From Phytophthora quininea (Eukaryota; Oomycota; Peronosporomycetes; Peronosporales; Peronosporaceae), in assembly GCA_011947345.1 (NCBI GenBank), contig JAAVTG010000001.1, forward strand, positions 296,361 to 360,360: a DNA stretch of 64,000 nt, written 5' to 3'. Below the pieces are notes generated by a model, which was given only the letters and a program-made list of their open reading frames with translations, did no database searches and had not been told where the DNA came from. Positions 9,653 to 20,948 of this stretch are shown in pieces. The stretch's first letter is position 1; each line of letters begins with the position of its first letter. The position numbers and the translations under genes were made by a program.

Positions 9653-10075
9653 ATGCGTCTAGGCCGCGTCGTCGTAGCAACTTTGGCCGCTCTACTCGTT
9701 GGTGGCGATACTTTGGCCAACGCTGCAAGTCAAGTCAAGAGCGACGTCCTATCAACCACTGCTCCTGCCAAGGCGTTTTCGTTTGACAAGGTGTCGGATC
9801 AATCGGCAGCCGAAGAGGAGCGATTCGCTGCTGCTCACGTCGCCGCGATCTCGGGAGGAGGAGGTGGTGGTCCATCATACGTCCACAGCACTGACACTTA
9901 CGACACGCCAGCAGCGACACCCAGCACGTCTACCGACTCAAGCTCTGCTTCGGGAAATGTATCAAGCCCTTGGACGCGCTTCAAGGCCTGGTGGAAGCGA
10001 AGGTTCGGGAATGACGACGATACCGAGGATAACACAACGCGCAGGCTTCGCCTGACAAACGGCAAGGGAAACTGA
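9653..10075 (+). CDS. Secreted EER/WW/RRLR protein with Gly-rich linker (140 aa)
   Basis: Signal peptide MRLGRVVVATLAALLVGGD, cleavage near ANA. A conserved block TTAPAKAFSFDKV precedes EEER at about residue 57. Then come a Gly run, a Ser/Thr-rich linker, WTRFKAWWKRRFGNDDD and RRLRLTNGKGN at the C-terminus. It is the closest relative of the copy at 27274, sharing leader, TTAP block and tail, so the two sub-clusters exchanged or duplicated members. Intact. Confidence 0.9.
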   Translation: MRLGRVVVATLAALLVGGDTLANAASQVKSDVLSTTAPAKAFSFDKVSDQSAAEEERFAAAHVAAISGGGGGGPSYVHSTDTYDTPAATPSTSTDSSSASGNVSSPWTRFKAWWKRRFGNDDDTEDNTTRRLRLTNGKGN

Positions 10076-10331
10076 GGGGCAGTCGAGTCATGTCAGTGAG
10101 TTTGGTCGGTAGTGTACTTCGAGCTCCCAACCAAAAGTACATGTATACCCAGTACGCAGTTGAATGCAGCAAATGACATTTTGCCATCTCGACAGATCGC
10201 TAAAGTGTTTCACAGACGGCAATGGGGCGCAAGGATCGTGACACCTCCTTTCCATGACGTTGGTCTCACCTGGTCCAGAGACGGCTCCACTTCATAACTT
10301 GCCTGTCGATCGGCGAAGTAGCTACGATATC

Positions 10332-10685
10332 ATGCGGGTAAAGTGTATTGCTGCCACTGCGATGGCCCTGTTCGCCGGCGGTAGCAACGCGGACAAGAAC
10401 AACGGCATCTCCTTAACGACTGCGCCTCAAAACTCGTTATCGTTTATCAATGGCGGCTTGAACGACCACGCGGCCACCGACACAGGAAATGAAGAACGAC
10501 ACGTAGCTGTGAATGCTGCGGCAGCGGCGGGCGCGAGGTCTAACGGGGTGGCGACGACGACAACGACAAGTTCCGATGACAGCCCAAGTGCTTGGCAGAA
10601 TTTCAAGGCCTGGTGGAAGCGAACGTTTGGGAACGGAGGAGACGCGGCGACGACCTCAAGTCGACGGCTTCGACTAACTAACTGA
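10332..10685 (+). CDS. Small secreted EER/WW/RRLR protein (117 aa)
   Basis: I use the ATG at 10332, since it starts the signal peptide (MRVKCIAATAMALFAGGSNA); an upstream in-frame ATG at 10254 would bury it. TTAPQNSLSF and NEERH follow, then an Ala/Thr-rich linker, WQNFKAWWKRTFGNGG, and the protein ends RRLRLTN. Two decayed copies at 29731 and 31092 derive from this subtype, as shown by the Ala-rich stretch after EER. Confidence 0.88.
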   Translation: MRVKCIAATAMALFAGGSNADKNNGISLTTAPQNSLSFINGGLNDHAATDTGNEERHVAVNAAAAAGARSNGVATTTTTSSDDSPSAWQNFKAWWKRTFGNGGDAATTSSRRLRLTN

Positions 10686-10947
10686 TAGTTTGTACTAGTC
10701 GAAAGCGAGAGATGTTAGACTGAGAAGGAAGAGCCGAGGAGCTTTATTTCGATCGAGTTTTCTGTTCGCTTGGCAAAAATATTTAAGGTTTCGCGCTTGC
10801 GGAAATACTGCTCCCTCCCCTACTTTGAGTTTTTTTCAGTGCAGAATCCCTCGATGTGGTGAACATGCGAGCAAACTTTCGGCCATCACATTCGTAATTC
10901 ACTAACGAACGAACCAAACCGCTTCCGATTGATTGTCTGCAATCGCA

Positions 10948-11238
10948 ATGCGCCTCGGTCGAGCAGTGGTGATCGTTGCAGTCACGATTGCGTCGAGCTT
11001 CCAAGGATTCGCAACTGCCCGCAATGGCCTCGTCTTAACTGACCATGTTGACAGAGAGGATCCCAGCTCATGGTGGAAACAAGGTGCCACCACAATTTCA
11101 GGCGAAGTAGACGTCACCGACTACCCAATTCTCTGGCAGCGATTCTCGACCGTGGTGGGCTGTAAACTTCGGCAAGACGGACAAGAAGAGTTAGACCACG
11201 ATTACCGAGGAGAGATTCGTGCCACTAGTACGTTGTAA
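10948..11238 (+). pseudogene. Frameshifted EER/WW-family member
   Basis: The ATG at 10948 begins a signal peptide (MRLGRAVVIVAVTIASS). The EER position reads DREDP, and SGEVDVTDYPILWQRF is conserved. A one-base shift at about 11150 then takes the frame away from the Trp block; the WWA and NFGKTDKK text continues one frame over and stops at TAG (11192-11194), before any RRLR. Here the shift looks like an extra base, not a homopolymer loss, and the lost EER and early stop support real decay. Confidence 0.65.
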
Positions 11239-11336
11239 CAAAATATATTGTGTGAATGGTGAAATCCCCCATTGCCGCAGGTTCTTAGAGGCGACAGCTC
11301 TATCTAGGATATCTGGTCGTTAATGTCAGGTTTGTT

Positions 11337-11723
11337 TCACTGGGGCTTCGTGCTACGCAGTCGGCGAGCCACAGTCATCGTCACCCTCTCTTCTTCCACC
11401 GTCTTGCCGAACATTTTCCTCCACCAGCGAGTGAATCGTTCCCACAGTGTTGGGTAGTCGATGACGTCCACTTTTCCCGACGGTGTGCCTTCGTTGCCGG
11501 CACCATTTGAGGTCGTCGCTGTCGAGCTGATGGTGCTGCTCAAGCCGCCTCGTCTTCTCCGTTCTTCTTGGTTGGCCGTTAGAGCTCTCGCGCCAGGATC
11601 CAGCCGCCGATAGAAGAAAGGTCCCGGCGCAGCATCTCGGAGGGTCCTCTCGCTTCTGACGACGCTAAGACAAGACACAAGCAGAACGACCGCAGTCACC
11701 ACCACCAATTCGCGAAGACCCAT
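11337..11723 (-). CDS. Secreted protein with RTLR, EER and the WW/RRLR tail (128 aa)
   Basis: Signal peptide at residues 1-24 (LVVVTAVVLLVSCLSVVRS). RTLR follows at about residues 26-29 and QEERRRR at about 52-58, so RxLR and EER stand in the order and spacing of a canonical oomycete RxLR effector. The C-terminal part is SGKVDVIDYPTLWERFTRWW, RKMFGKTVEEE and RRLRSTKPQ, the family tail. It is the only member with an N-terminal RxLR and links the family to RxLR effectors. It is on the minus strand, opposite to its neighbours, and intact. Confidence 0.9.
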   Translation of the reverse strand: MGLRELVVVTAVVLLVSCLSVVRSERTLRDAAPGPFFYRRLDPGARALTANQEERRRRGGLSSTISSTATTSNGAGNEGTPSGKVDVIDYPTLWERFTRWWRKMFGKTVEEERVTMTVARRLRSTKPQ

Positions 11724-11920
11724 GCTTCCAACCGAGAGAAAAAGAAATGGGGATGGCGAACGGCGATGTGCCGACTTGCAGTCTCGGAAACCCTGGTCTG
11801 GTCCGAATGGACGGAAAGCTTACGATGGGAGGCCAGCACAAGCATAATGGGAGCCACTCCAAGTCAATAATTATTTGCGTTGCGAACAACCACAGCACTT
11901 CCACTTCTCCCCCCACCACC

Positions 11921-12193
11921 ATGCGTCTCTTTCAGCTGCTGCTCGTGATCGCAATCGCCTTGCTCATTAATCCAACCCTCGCAAGCAACCTCGACTCCAA
12001 GAACGATCCAACCCCAGAAGAAGACAGAAAAGTGTCCCGACACATTAGCTACTACAGCGAGCCGTCCGGCAACGTGGACGTCATCGACTACCCGACGCTC
12101 GGGGAGCGATTCACCTGGTGGTGGGGGAACATGACCTTCCACAAGAAGGTCGACGCGTCCGCTCGACGTCTCCGGCAGCTAACTCCTCAATAA
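11921..12193 (+). CDS. Short secreted WW/RRLR-family protein (90 aa)
   Basis: The ATG at 11921 opens a signal peptide (MRLFQLLLVIAIALLINPTLA). EER is changed to EED. SGNVDVIDYPTLGERF has Gly for the first Trp, and WWWGNMTFHKKV replaces the usual WWKR-FGK; the end is ARRLRQLTPQ. It is the shortest member and its Trp block is diverging, but the frame is intact. Confidence 0.8.
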   Translation: MRLFQLLLVIAIALLINPTLASNLDSKNDPTPEEDRKVSRHISYYSEPSGNVDVIDYPTLGERFTWWWGNMTFHKKVDASARRLRQLTPQ

Positions 12194-12201
12194 AACAAAA
12201 G

Positions 12202-12612
12202 TTACTCTGCAAAGTTGCGTCCGTAGGTCTCGACCCTCTTGGTTCGTCGTCTCATGGCTTTCTTAGCTCGGGCCTTCCACTGTTTCAGTAGCTTGTTGGC
12301 TCTCGTCCTGACCTCCTCCGAGTCCGTCCTCCTGCTGACTCTCGTCATGGCGATGCCGATCTGCGTCTTCTCCAGCATTTCCAGCGACACGAACAGCGTC
12401 TCCAGCGTTTCGAGAATCGTCAGCATGTTGCTGCTCGTCTTGGCGTCCTCCAGCTCCTCCTTCAGGAACTGCACGCGCTCCTCGCTCACGACTTTGTCTC
12501 CGTGGTGGATCATCGTCTGACGGCGGCGCTTCTTCTGCGAGCCGGGCGGCGCATCCGCCAGCGATTCACGCAGCGCCGCCGCCGCGTCCCCACGCAGCAC
12601 GAAGTTCTCCAT
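12202..12612 (-). CDS. TFIIS N-terminal-domain (LW) protein
   Basis: The 136-residue product has a basic, disordered start with a KKRRR stretch at residues 28-32, then a helical domain of about 70 residues: LETLETLFVSLEMLEKTQIG, IAMTRVSRR, and AxKLLKQWKARAKK. This Leu/Trp pattern matches the TFIIS N-terminal domain found in TFIIS, elongin A, IWS1 and Mediator subunits. There is no zinc ribbon, so it is not TFIIS itself; a nuclear, transcription-linked adaptor is likely. It converges with the preceding effector-like gene, with 8 bp between the stop codons. Confidence 0.7.
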   Translation of the reverse strand: MENFVLRGDAAAALRESLADAPPGSQKKRRRQTMIHHGDKVVSEERVQFLKEELEDAKTSSNMLTILETLETLFVSLEMLEKTQIGIAMTRVSRRTDSEEVRTRANKLLKQWKARAKKAMRRRTKRVETYGRNFAE

Positions 12613-12720
12613 CCTATCAAATGGCTACATTAACATTGATTGGTCCACAAACGTGTGTGAACTGGGAAGGCAACATGCAAATGGAGTCAACCTCCTTCTA
12701 TGCGTACGAACTTCGTACTT

Positions 12721-14440
12721 CTAGCACTGGACGTCTTGTGATATGCGCCGCGAACTGGACGCCGTTCGCGCTCGCTGAGCAGATAACGTCATGTCGGCAC
12801 GTGCCAAATAGCCAAGAAAGCCGAAATACAAACAGCACGTTCCTGCCAGCGCGATGATGCCAACGACGCCCAACGCCAGACTCTCCAGGTTGGTGAAGAT
12901 CAGGTACAAGTTGATCACACACACGAGGCCACCCAAGAGCCAACCGCCCGCAACAGTCGCTTTACTGTTGGCGAAGTCGCCCATGATTTCAGGAGAGCTC
13001 GTGAACACGAGCACAGGGAGCAGTGCAAACGGCAGCTGAATGGACTGCAGCACATTGAGCAGCTCGTCCATGCGGTCACTATCCGCTGGGTTCTGCTGGC
13101 TTAGGATGGCCACCGTCATCGCTGGGACCAACGATACACACCGCGTGAGGGCCACACGCTTCCACGGCGAAAGGTGAAGCTGCAGAAACCCTTCCATGAC
13201 AAACTGGCCAGCATACGTTCCTGTCATCGTCGAGCTCTGTCCTGCAGCTAGTAGGCCAATAGCCCAGATTGTATCAGCGTACTGGCCCAACATTCCACTG
13301 ATAGCCACACCGGCCTGGGATAAGCCAATCTCTTGGCACATGCCTTCTTTGCCGCTCTCAAGCAGGCAGTGGCCGTACGTTTCGCCGCTCGCAATTGCTC
13401 CAGGGACGCAAGCTGTATTGACACCGTCCGTGTCATACGACGCCGTGCAATCTGCCGAGAAGAACCCCTTCGCGAAGACTGCCAGCACTGCCAAGTTGAT
13501 CAAAAATGACACGAACAAAGCGAGTCCGGACTCGATGGCGAAGTATTTGTTGGCCTCGCGCACTTTGCGTCCGTCGTGGCGGTTCACTTTTCTCGTCTGC
13601 ACCAGCGCCGAGTGCAAGAAAATGTTGTGTGGCATGATCACAGCGCCCAGAATCCCCACCGCCTGTGTCACTGCATAGCGATCCACATGCGGCACGAACC
13701 CAGTCGCAATGTCAGCCGAGGCCACTTCTCCCCGCACCAAATTGGCGCAGAAGCAGACCAACATCACCACAATGAGCGACACGAAGAAGGCTTCGAGTTT
13801 GCGGATGCCGTACTTGTGCAGCAGTAGGAAAGTGAACGTGTCGAACCCCGTGAGCAGACAGCCAGCCCACAGCGGTAACCCAAACAGCACTTGGAACGCG
13901 ATGGACGAGCCCAAAACTTCTTGCACGTCACTGGCGACGATGGCGATCTCTGTCATGATCCAGAGCGTCAGCGACGCCCAACGAGGGTACACTGCAGTGC
14001 ACATTTCAGCCAGATTTTTGCCCGTGACGACGCCCAGTCTGGCCGCCAGAACTTGTAGGAAAAACCCATTGCAGTGGCGCCAAACAGCACCCACGTGAGC
14101 TGGTAGCCGGCATACGCTCCGGCCTGCAGATCGCTCTCCAAGTTGCCTGGGTCCACGTACGCAATGCTCATGAGCCAGCCAGGCCCTGCATAGGCCCATA
14201 GTGTCCTCCAACTACAAGAAGCAATGCAAGCACATAAGTAGTCATGATAACTAGCAGACACAATACAGCACGCATACCTGAAACGACGGCTCCGGACCTC
14301 GTCGGGGCTTGGACTTCACCTACTGACAGCCCTAGGGCTTTGTCCACCGCATCGTAGCTGGCCACGTCCTCCGTATCATCTCCCAGCAGTAGATCCAGCT
14401 CCGACGCGCGTCCGCAGCAGCGGGAGGCTGACGTGCCCAT
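12721..14440 (-). CDS. NRAMP-type divalent metal transporter
   Basis: A multi-pass membrane protein of about 540 residues. Hallmarks are [20 protein letters not shown] in helix 1 (the DPGN metal site), [20 protein letters not shown], and [14 protein letters not shown] in helix 6 (the MPH metal site). The family moves Fe2+/Mn2+ with protons. The chosen ATG at 14440 opens an acidic cytosolic tail. An intron of about 68 bp (GTATGC ... TTGTAG, about 14210-14277) seems to separate this tail from helix 1, but its phase does not join cleanly, so a sequence error nearby is likely. A second frameshift near 14060 is one missing T in a T-run (GFFLQVL). Confidence 0.88.
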
Positions 14441-14570
14441 CCCTGAGACCGTTGCAATGTATGCCGCGTTGGTTATGTGAGACCAAACTGGGGTTTTATG
14501 TAGGACCAAATTGGACTAAATGATGAAGTTGAAGCCATGTCGTGTTCCAACTCCAGCTATGTAGACCGCA

Positions 14571-14949
14571 TCACCTATCTACCGTCGTCCAGCAGCTTGC
14601 CACGGCTTGCGTGCTATCTCCCACGCCGAAGTCGGCGAGTTTTCCGAACGTCCGTGTCCACCAGCTTGAGACTCCATTCCAAAGGCTATGGCTGTCTTCA
14701 CATTTGTCGGTGCTTCCAGAGTAGTCGGAATCTGCCTTGTTGCGTGAACTGGTGCCGTTCTTGTAGGACATTGTTTCACTGCAGTCAAACTATCCACGTT
14801 CTTCAGAGAGCGCTGCCGATGAGTCTTCGGGAGAAGCCGGCACGAGAGTTGCAGAGCGATCACTTGTGCTGTCCATGACCGCTGCAGCCAAGCCATCGAC
14901 GCGCAGCGTGCACGACCACGGTGGCAAGGACGACGAGACTCAGACGCAT
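14571..14949 (-). pseudogene. Broken EER/WW-family member
   Basis: Minus-strand ATG at 14949 opens MRLSLVVLATVVVHA, a signal-peptide start. After a frameshift the frame continues to SEERG and then meets TAG. Downstream in the same frame comes SLWNGVSSWWTRTFGKLADF, the family Trp block, and the frame closes without RRLR. The internal stop right after EER is a substitution-type defect, so this copy is probably dead. It is the distal end of the first sub-cluster. Confidence 0.75.
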
Positions 14950-15325
14950 GGCTTGTTTTAAGTGAGCTGGTTGAATTGTTCGCGGGTGAGAAAATTGTTG
15001 TGTGAGGATTCACCGCCAAACGATAAATTTTGTGGACCGAAAAGCGAATTCTACTCTGCAATCGTTGGCGTTGAGGCGATTAGAATTATGTCACCGATCA
15101 CATGAACGCAACGAGATAATCGATCAACACTGCCCTATGGCAGCCCCTCCAGGTCGTGAACACCAGGTACAAATTGATGACACACGCGAAGCCGTCCTAC
15201 CGCTGACGGAGTCTTCCATGATGGCTTGTGAAAACGAGAATCGGCAGCGGAGCAGGTTCAACGCAACTTTCAGCAGGAAGTTGCCTTTTTATACAAAACA
15301 AACTGTTGGCCATAATAGTGTAGCC

Positions 15326-17590
15326 ATGTATGCTGGCGTGGACAAGTACGGCGGTGCGTTGGTGGGCGAGGGCCAGCCCGACGGCAGCGAGGTCAGCACG
15401 GCCCCAGCGACCTCTGGGTTGTCTCTTGAAGACGCGATCGAGACTGCTGCAGTGGAAGAGACGGTGGTGGTGGACGTGCCGTACTCGTACCTCGAGGATG
15501 ACGCGGACCCAACGTCTGTCGTCTCGGGGTCTCTAAAGTGTTGCTGGCAGCGCAGTTGAACCCGGAGGCGGGCGGCCTTATGTGGGTGGAGCAGAGCAGT
15601 CCGCAAGAAGCCTACAAGAACGTCGTGGCCATGTCCCAAATGACGTCCATGCTGCGGGACCACGACCGCAACAAGTGCTACGAAATGGCCATCAAGAGAG
15701 CCATCACCAAGTTCAAAGAGCGCCACGGACGAGCGCCAATTGTACTGGACATTGGCACGGGAACGGGTTTGCTGTCCATGTTTGCAGCCACCCACGGGGC
15801 CGAGCACGTCTACGCCTGTGAAATGTTCGTCCCCATGGCGGAGATCGCAGATCAAGTGACGAAGGCCAACCACCCAGACAAAATCACAGTCTTTAAGCTC
15901 CGCTCGACGGATCTCAAGGTCAGGACGGACGGTGTAAACGACTGCCACCTGCCTCAACGCGCAGACATGTTGGTGTCGGAGCTGTTCGACTCGGTGTTGC
16001 TGGGCGAAGCCGTGCTGCCGACGATCCGCCATGCCATGCAGCACTTGTTGCAGCCCGAGGCGGTTATTGTCCCAGAAAGAGCGACAGTGTATGCGCAGGT
16101 TGTTGAGAGCGAGCCAATTTTCCACTTCAACAGCTTTGCAGTGGCCGAACAGGAGGAGCTGCTGTCACTGGGGCGCACAAGGCCAAACTGGCAAGAAGTG
16201 ACGCCGCGTGGAAATGCGAAGGAGGCAAACCGGCGTTGCCGGTGCACTTTAAGGCATTGGAAAATGAGTCCAAAGTGCTCACCAAGCCGACGAAAGTGTT
16301 GAGCTTTGACTTTACGAAGCCGACCACTGGAGAAGCTAGCTACCAAGAAACAATTGTTGCTGCTGTGGAGACTGGAAAGGCACAAGCGGTGGTCATGTGG
16401 TGGGAAGTCAGTTTTGATGAAGAGGGCAACATCGTGTACTCCACGCAGCCTGGCGTGCAGAACTGGCAAGACCACTGGGTGCAGGTTGTGTTCCCGCTCG
16501 TCGAGGATATCCACGTGCAGCCGAACGACAAACTTGTCTTGCGTGCACACCATGACGATATTCGCATTTGGTTTGACGTCGAAGCTGCACCTATCCAGGA
16601 TTCGCCAAAGAAAGCGAAGCGCACCGTTGTTAGCGAGAAGCCTCCGTGCAGCTGTGGTATGCACCTCATCTGCAACGCAGAGCGCATCGCGATGCTCACA
16701 GACACTGCACGTCGTGAGGCCTACAACGCTTCCGTCTCGTCAGCTATCGCAGAGCTAACAGCTACGGAGCCACTGCGCCCGATTTCTTGCTTGGATATCA
16801 GTGATGGGTCCTTGGGCGCGCTACTTGCAGTTACTCATGGCGGAGTATCGAGTGTGACTTCGATCGAGTCAAAGGAAGTGTCGGCGCGAATTTTTGATCA
16901 GATTTTGACCTACAATGATGTCAATGTCGAGGTACTCAACAGTGGCGTGAAGGGCCTCCAGACGGAGCACCTTCAGGGCGAACCAGCCTCTGTAGATTTG
17001 CTGGTTGGTGAACCTTTTACTACTCGATGCAGAATTTACCTCTTTGGCAGGCGTTCAACTTCTGGCTTCGACGCTCCGCGGTGGACAGTCTACTACACCC
17101 CAAGGCAAGAGTTCTTCCTGCTCACGCTCGAGTGTTGGCCCAAGCTGTTCGCTTCGAGCGCTTGCACGAGTGTTTTGGTGCAGTTGGGAACGTGTCAGGC
17201 TACGACCACGCTTTCTTTGACCAGTTCCAAGACGAGTACTACACGCGCAACTTCCCGTTCCCGACGTACATGTATCCGTTCGAGCCTGCTTCCGAGATCG
17301 TAGAACTTGCAGCAATGGACTTTATGCAAACAGCGCACACAGTGGCCGCGAACAGCACCATTGAACTGTCTGGCGCATCTGCGAACGCTGTGATTGTCTG
17401 GGTGGAGTACATCTTGGACATTGCTGGCCAGCATGTCGTGACGACTGGACCAGCAGTCCGCTATGCCAAGCAGCTCATTCGCTTCCTGCGCCCTGCCGTC
17501 CATGGCGAGGAGACAACACACACAGTAGCTTCTAGGTTTTGCTTCGACTCGTTGGAAGGCACGATCGAGCTGAACTTTGACGTAAACTAA
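15326..17590 (+). CDS. PRMT7: Protein arginine N-methyltransferase 7 (PRMT7)
   Basis: The product would be about 750 residues with two methyltransferase halves, as in PRMT7. The first half shows VLDIGTGTGLLSMFAA (AdoMet motif I), VYACEMF and LVSELFDSVLLGE (the double-E region). The second half has the degenerate LDISDGSLGALLAV and a C-terminal beta-barrel ending ELNFDVN. PRMT7 makes monomethyl-arginine on histones and RNA-binding proteins. Three one-base frameshifts break it: a G-run at 15526, near 16203, and a T-run at 17015; each is mended by one extra base. An upstream in-frame ATG at 15137 is possible, but 15326 gives a more natural start. Confidence 0.85.
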
Positions 17591-17651
17591 GTTGCGGAAG
17601 CAAATAGAGAGAAACGCGTTGATTTGGTATCTCTACACTAAGCCACAAGCT

Positions 17652-19569
17652 CTAAGCCTTCTTGTGCTGCGTCTTACGTTCCTGAAGTTTGCGCAGATAC
17701 TGTTTGCGCTTTGCTTGTTCCTCTTTAATTTCCAGTACGCGACGATGCTTAATCGCCTCAAGCTCTTCAAAAAGTAGTGCGGCCACGTTATCTTGTAGCC
17801 TCACCGACCACGCCTTCGTACCAGAGTGGGTCGTCAGCTGATGCAAAATGTCGTGATTTTCCTCTCTAGATAGCGTGGCCATGACGTCTCGCAAAACTCC
17901 CAGAGGTCTAGCGGTGAGTCCTCACCGCTACCAGGAATGTGGGCCATATCTACTATGGTTAGAAAGAAAGCGCCCAGCTCTGTTTCCAACTGCGTTGGCG
18001 CAGTTTGTGACGGCTCAGACATCGTCGCCGTCAGCAGAGGCTTCTGCGTGAAGAACTGCTGTACGAGCTCCAGGAACTCCAGCATCTCTGCGTCTTCCGG
18101 TTCAGTCTCAAAGCCCAGCTTGCGGGCGACCTCCACATTTTGCTTGACCTGGGCAGCAGCGTTGATGCGCGCACGCAATCGACTCACAAACGTCCATCGC
18201 GTTGCCGACTGGAAGGGCGGGCCACGCACAGACGCACCTGGCGCCAAGACGTTAACAGGCGGGAACACGCGGTTGCGAGCCAAAGAAGCCTCCAGGCCCA
18301 TGTAGTCGTCGACCAGCGAAGTCATTCGCTCCTGGAATTCTGATGGGGTTTCCAGACTATCAGGAGCATCCACCAGAACCAACGACGTAAGTGAGGGCCT
18401 TCTGCTTTCTTCGTTGCGCCCTTAAACTGAGCCGAGCGCTCCATTAGAATCGCATGGGCGCTCAAACTGATCTGCGTCGCTCGTGGCAAACGCAGCGACT
18501 GTACGAGTCCCTCCACCACTGTCGTGTGCGTTGCCAAATCATCATATACCACGACACTGCGAGAAGACTTGCCATTGTGCATGAGGTACTCTGCAATCGC
18601 ACAACCCGTGAATGGCGCTAGGTACTGCAGGACGGGGAATCGCGGTCACTCGCGGCTACAACTGTCGTATACTCTAATGCATCCGTCACCTTCAAGGCGT
18701 CTCGAATCTGATGGATCCTCGCGGGGCTCTTGCCAATGCAGACGTACACAAACTGCGGGGCTCTTCTCCTCTCTCTTTACTGCTGGCCACTTGGTGCGCG
18801 ATCACATCCAACGCAACTCTCGTCTTCCCTGAATTTCTGGGCCCCATAACGCCGAATCGATGTCCCAAGGCCATCGGATGCAAACAGTCCACAGCCAGCA
18901 GACCTGTTTCAAACGGATGCTTCAATGGAGCTCTCGTCATGAGACCAGGAACCGTCTGCGCTCCCCAGGCCACCTTCACCCTGTCACTCTTGGCTACGTC
19001 TTCATTTTGTTCTTCCAAAGACTGTCCTAACGGATCCACTAGCGCTCCTCGGAAGGCAGCCACACTGCCTGGAATCACCAGCTGCTCGTACTCCAACTGC
19101 ACGTCCATGCCCTTCTTCACGGGTCTGAGTCTAGCCTTGTCATCGTTGCCATACAGCAGAGCAACGTGGACCGCCTTCTTCTCCAGGAACAGCACCAGCC
19201 CTTGGCACAGCAGCTCCTCGTCGTCCTTGACGCTCACTACAGAGCCGATGGTGGCGTGGCGAAGTCCCGAGACCTTGGCCAATCCGTTCTGCACGCCCAT
19301 GACGACACCACTTAACGGAAGTTCGCCCTGCACTGCGTTGGAGGCCTCGGTGGTCGACTTGGCGTCGCTCTCGAGCTGCATAAAGTCCAGCAATTGCTGC
19401 TCCAGTGCTGACTCCGAGTCATCGCTGCGGGATCGAGTGGAGGCTGGCAATGAGCTGTGTAGAGACCGAGAGGGGCCACACAAGAAGCTCTGGAGAGGTA
19501 GAGCGAGGCGGTGCTGCGCTTGGGGAGCCGCAGTAGTCGAGAGAGAGCGGCAGGACGAACGCCGCGCAT
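17652..19569 (-). CDS. Divergent mitochondrial F1-ATPase alpha-like protein
   Basis: An ATP synthase alpha-type protein of about 630 residues. It has an Arg/Ser-rich presequence from the ATG at 19569 (MRGVRPAALSRLLRLPKRS), the N-terminal barrel, TRAPLKHPFETGLLAVDCL, a P-loop GPRNSGKT in place of the usual GDRQTGKT, FVYVCIGKSPARIHQ, LAPFTGCAIAEYL and VVVYDDLATH. The C-terminal domain is alpha-like but ends in an extra charged coiled coil (KEEQAKRKQYLRKLQERK). Five frameshifts (near 19490, 18760, 18635, 18405 and 17888) are each consistent with one missing base; four fall in short C- or T-runs. It is too divergent for the core alpha subunit and may be a paralogue. Confidence 0.8.
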
Positions 19570-20940
19570 AGCTTGGCTGATTGATACGTGAGGCGGAGCT
19601 TAGATATACCGGGTAGGTCAATTGGGTACACAAAATATATTCCTGGTAGCCAAAACAATTTTGTTGCGGCACATTCGTTTGCCACAGGACGCTTGGAAAT
19701 TGTCAAGTGGCTGCCAGAGAGCTGACCATGCCCTTGGAAGGCTGTATGAGCACGTGGAGAGTAATCCTTGGCGATGATAAAAGCGATAGCGGTGTCTGGA
19801 AGTTAAATGCTTATTGTTCTTGCCAGTAACACGGTTTGGACTACAGCGCATAGAAGACCGTTCGGTGGCTATTTGATCTTGTGCAAAAGTGTATTTCGGC
19901 TGGAATCGAGGTGCACACCAAGTACATTGGGTATGGATAAAGCTATTGGAAATGAACACTTTGATGGAATGAAGTGGTTGAATACTGGTTGCGCCAAAGG
20001 GGCACGGCCTACGGATGGGATTTCAGATTGTCGTTATCTTGATGTGGCTCAGTAAATCTAAACAAACATGCGGAGTTCACAACAGCGGTGATAAACTGGG
20101 AGGCAGGAAACGGCCACCTCGTGGCTGCATGACCACCGGTCTGAAAGTTGCATATTAGATGCGATTGATCAAGCCAGTATTTACGCAACCTCCGGAATGA
20201 AGGATGCAATGACGCAGTAGTGAACGCGACTTGAACCATAAAATACGGTATTTGCTTTCATTTTGACAGCGGTAGAAACAAATAAGGTTGCAAGGGCTCT
20301 CCATGGCGCAACCTAGAGCGGATTCGACATGTATGAAAAAAATATCAGAGTTATGGAGGAGGAATATAGGTTGCCTACTTAGGTATGAGACTGGAATGAA
20401 AGGATGCGTATGCTGAAGCTAGCGACGCTGCATATTAGTACGGGTTCAACGCTGAAGAAAAGTAGCTGGAGTTGCTCCAAGACCATGAGTTTGCTGCGTG
20501 CATGGTGCTAACGATTACAGAACGGTCCCTTCAGTGTACAAGAACATTTCTTCTGGGTGACAAATTCGTCAACTTGATCAGCACCGCTATAGTACTACCG
20601 GTACAACGACTGCATATGTCGTCGGTGACACAGAGGTCACTAGAGACCGACATGCCCGTTTCGATGGACGCGAAGGCTACAAAGAAAGCAGGTTTCAATC
20701 AAAAGAATCGAGATTCAGGTCGAGCAGCATTTAACATGAGATCACGCGAAAGATTCATCCCACGTGTCCACGGGAACGGGTGATCAATGGCACCGCGTCA
20801 GACGCTGGATGAAGAGGACTGTCGCCTACAACGTCAACCTTGCTGTCACGAACACATTCTTCATTCTTGTGGCAACAGCACGACCCAACCACCGCAGATT
20901 GAAACCAGCTTACCATTGAAGTCATCAACACCAAGATCGA
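19570..20940. other. Intergenic, no gene supported
   Basis: Small open frames of 60-113 codons on both strands without motifs. The 300 bp next to 19569 should hold the promoter of the F1-alpha-like gene. I see nothing else here. Confidence 0.5.
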
Positions 20941-20948
20941 GAAAGAGT

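Noticed and set aside
12202..12612. The EER string (SEERVQFL) in the TFIIS-N-like protein as an effector motif
   Set aside because: No signal peptide, wrong context, and the rest is a TFIIS N-terminal-type helical domain.
18711..19571. A 286-codon plus-strand frame over the F1-alpha-like gene
   Set aside because: The minus strand carries ATP-synthase motifs; the plus frame is Ser/Pro/Thr-rich antisense text.
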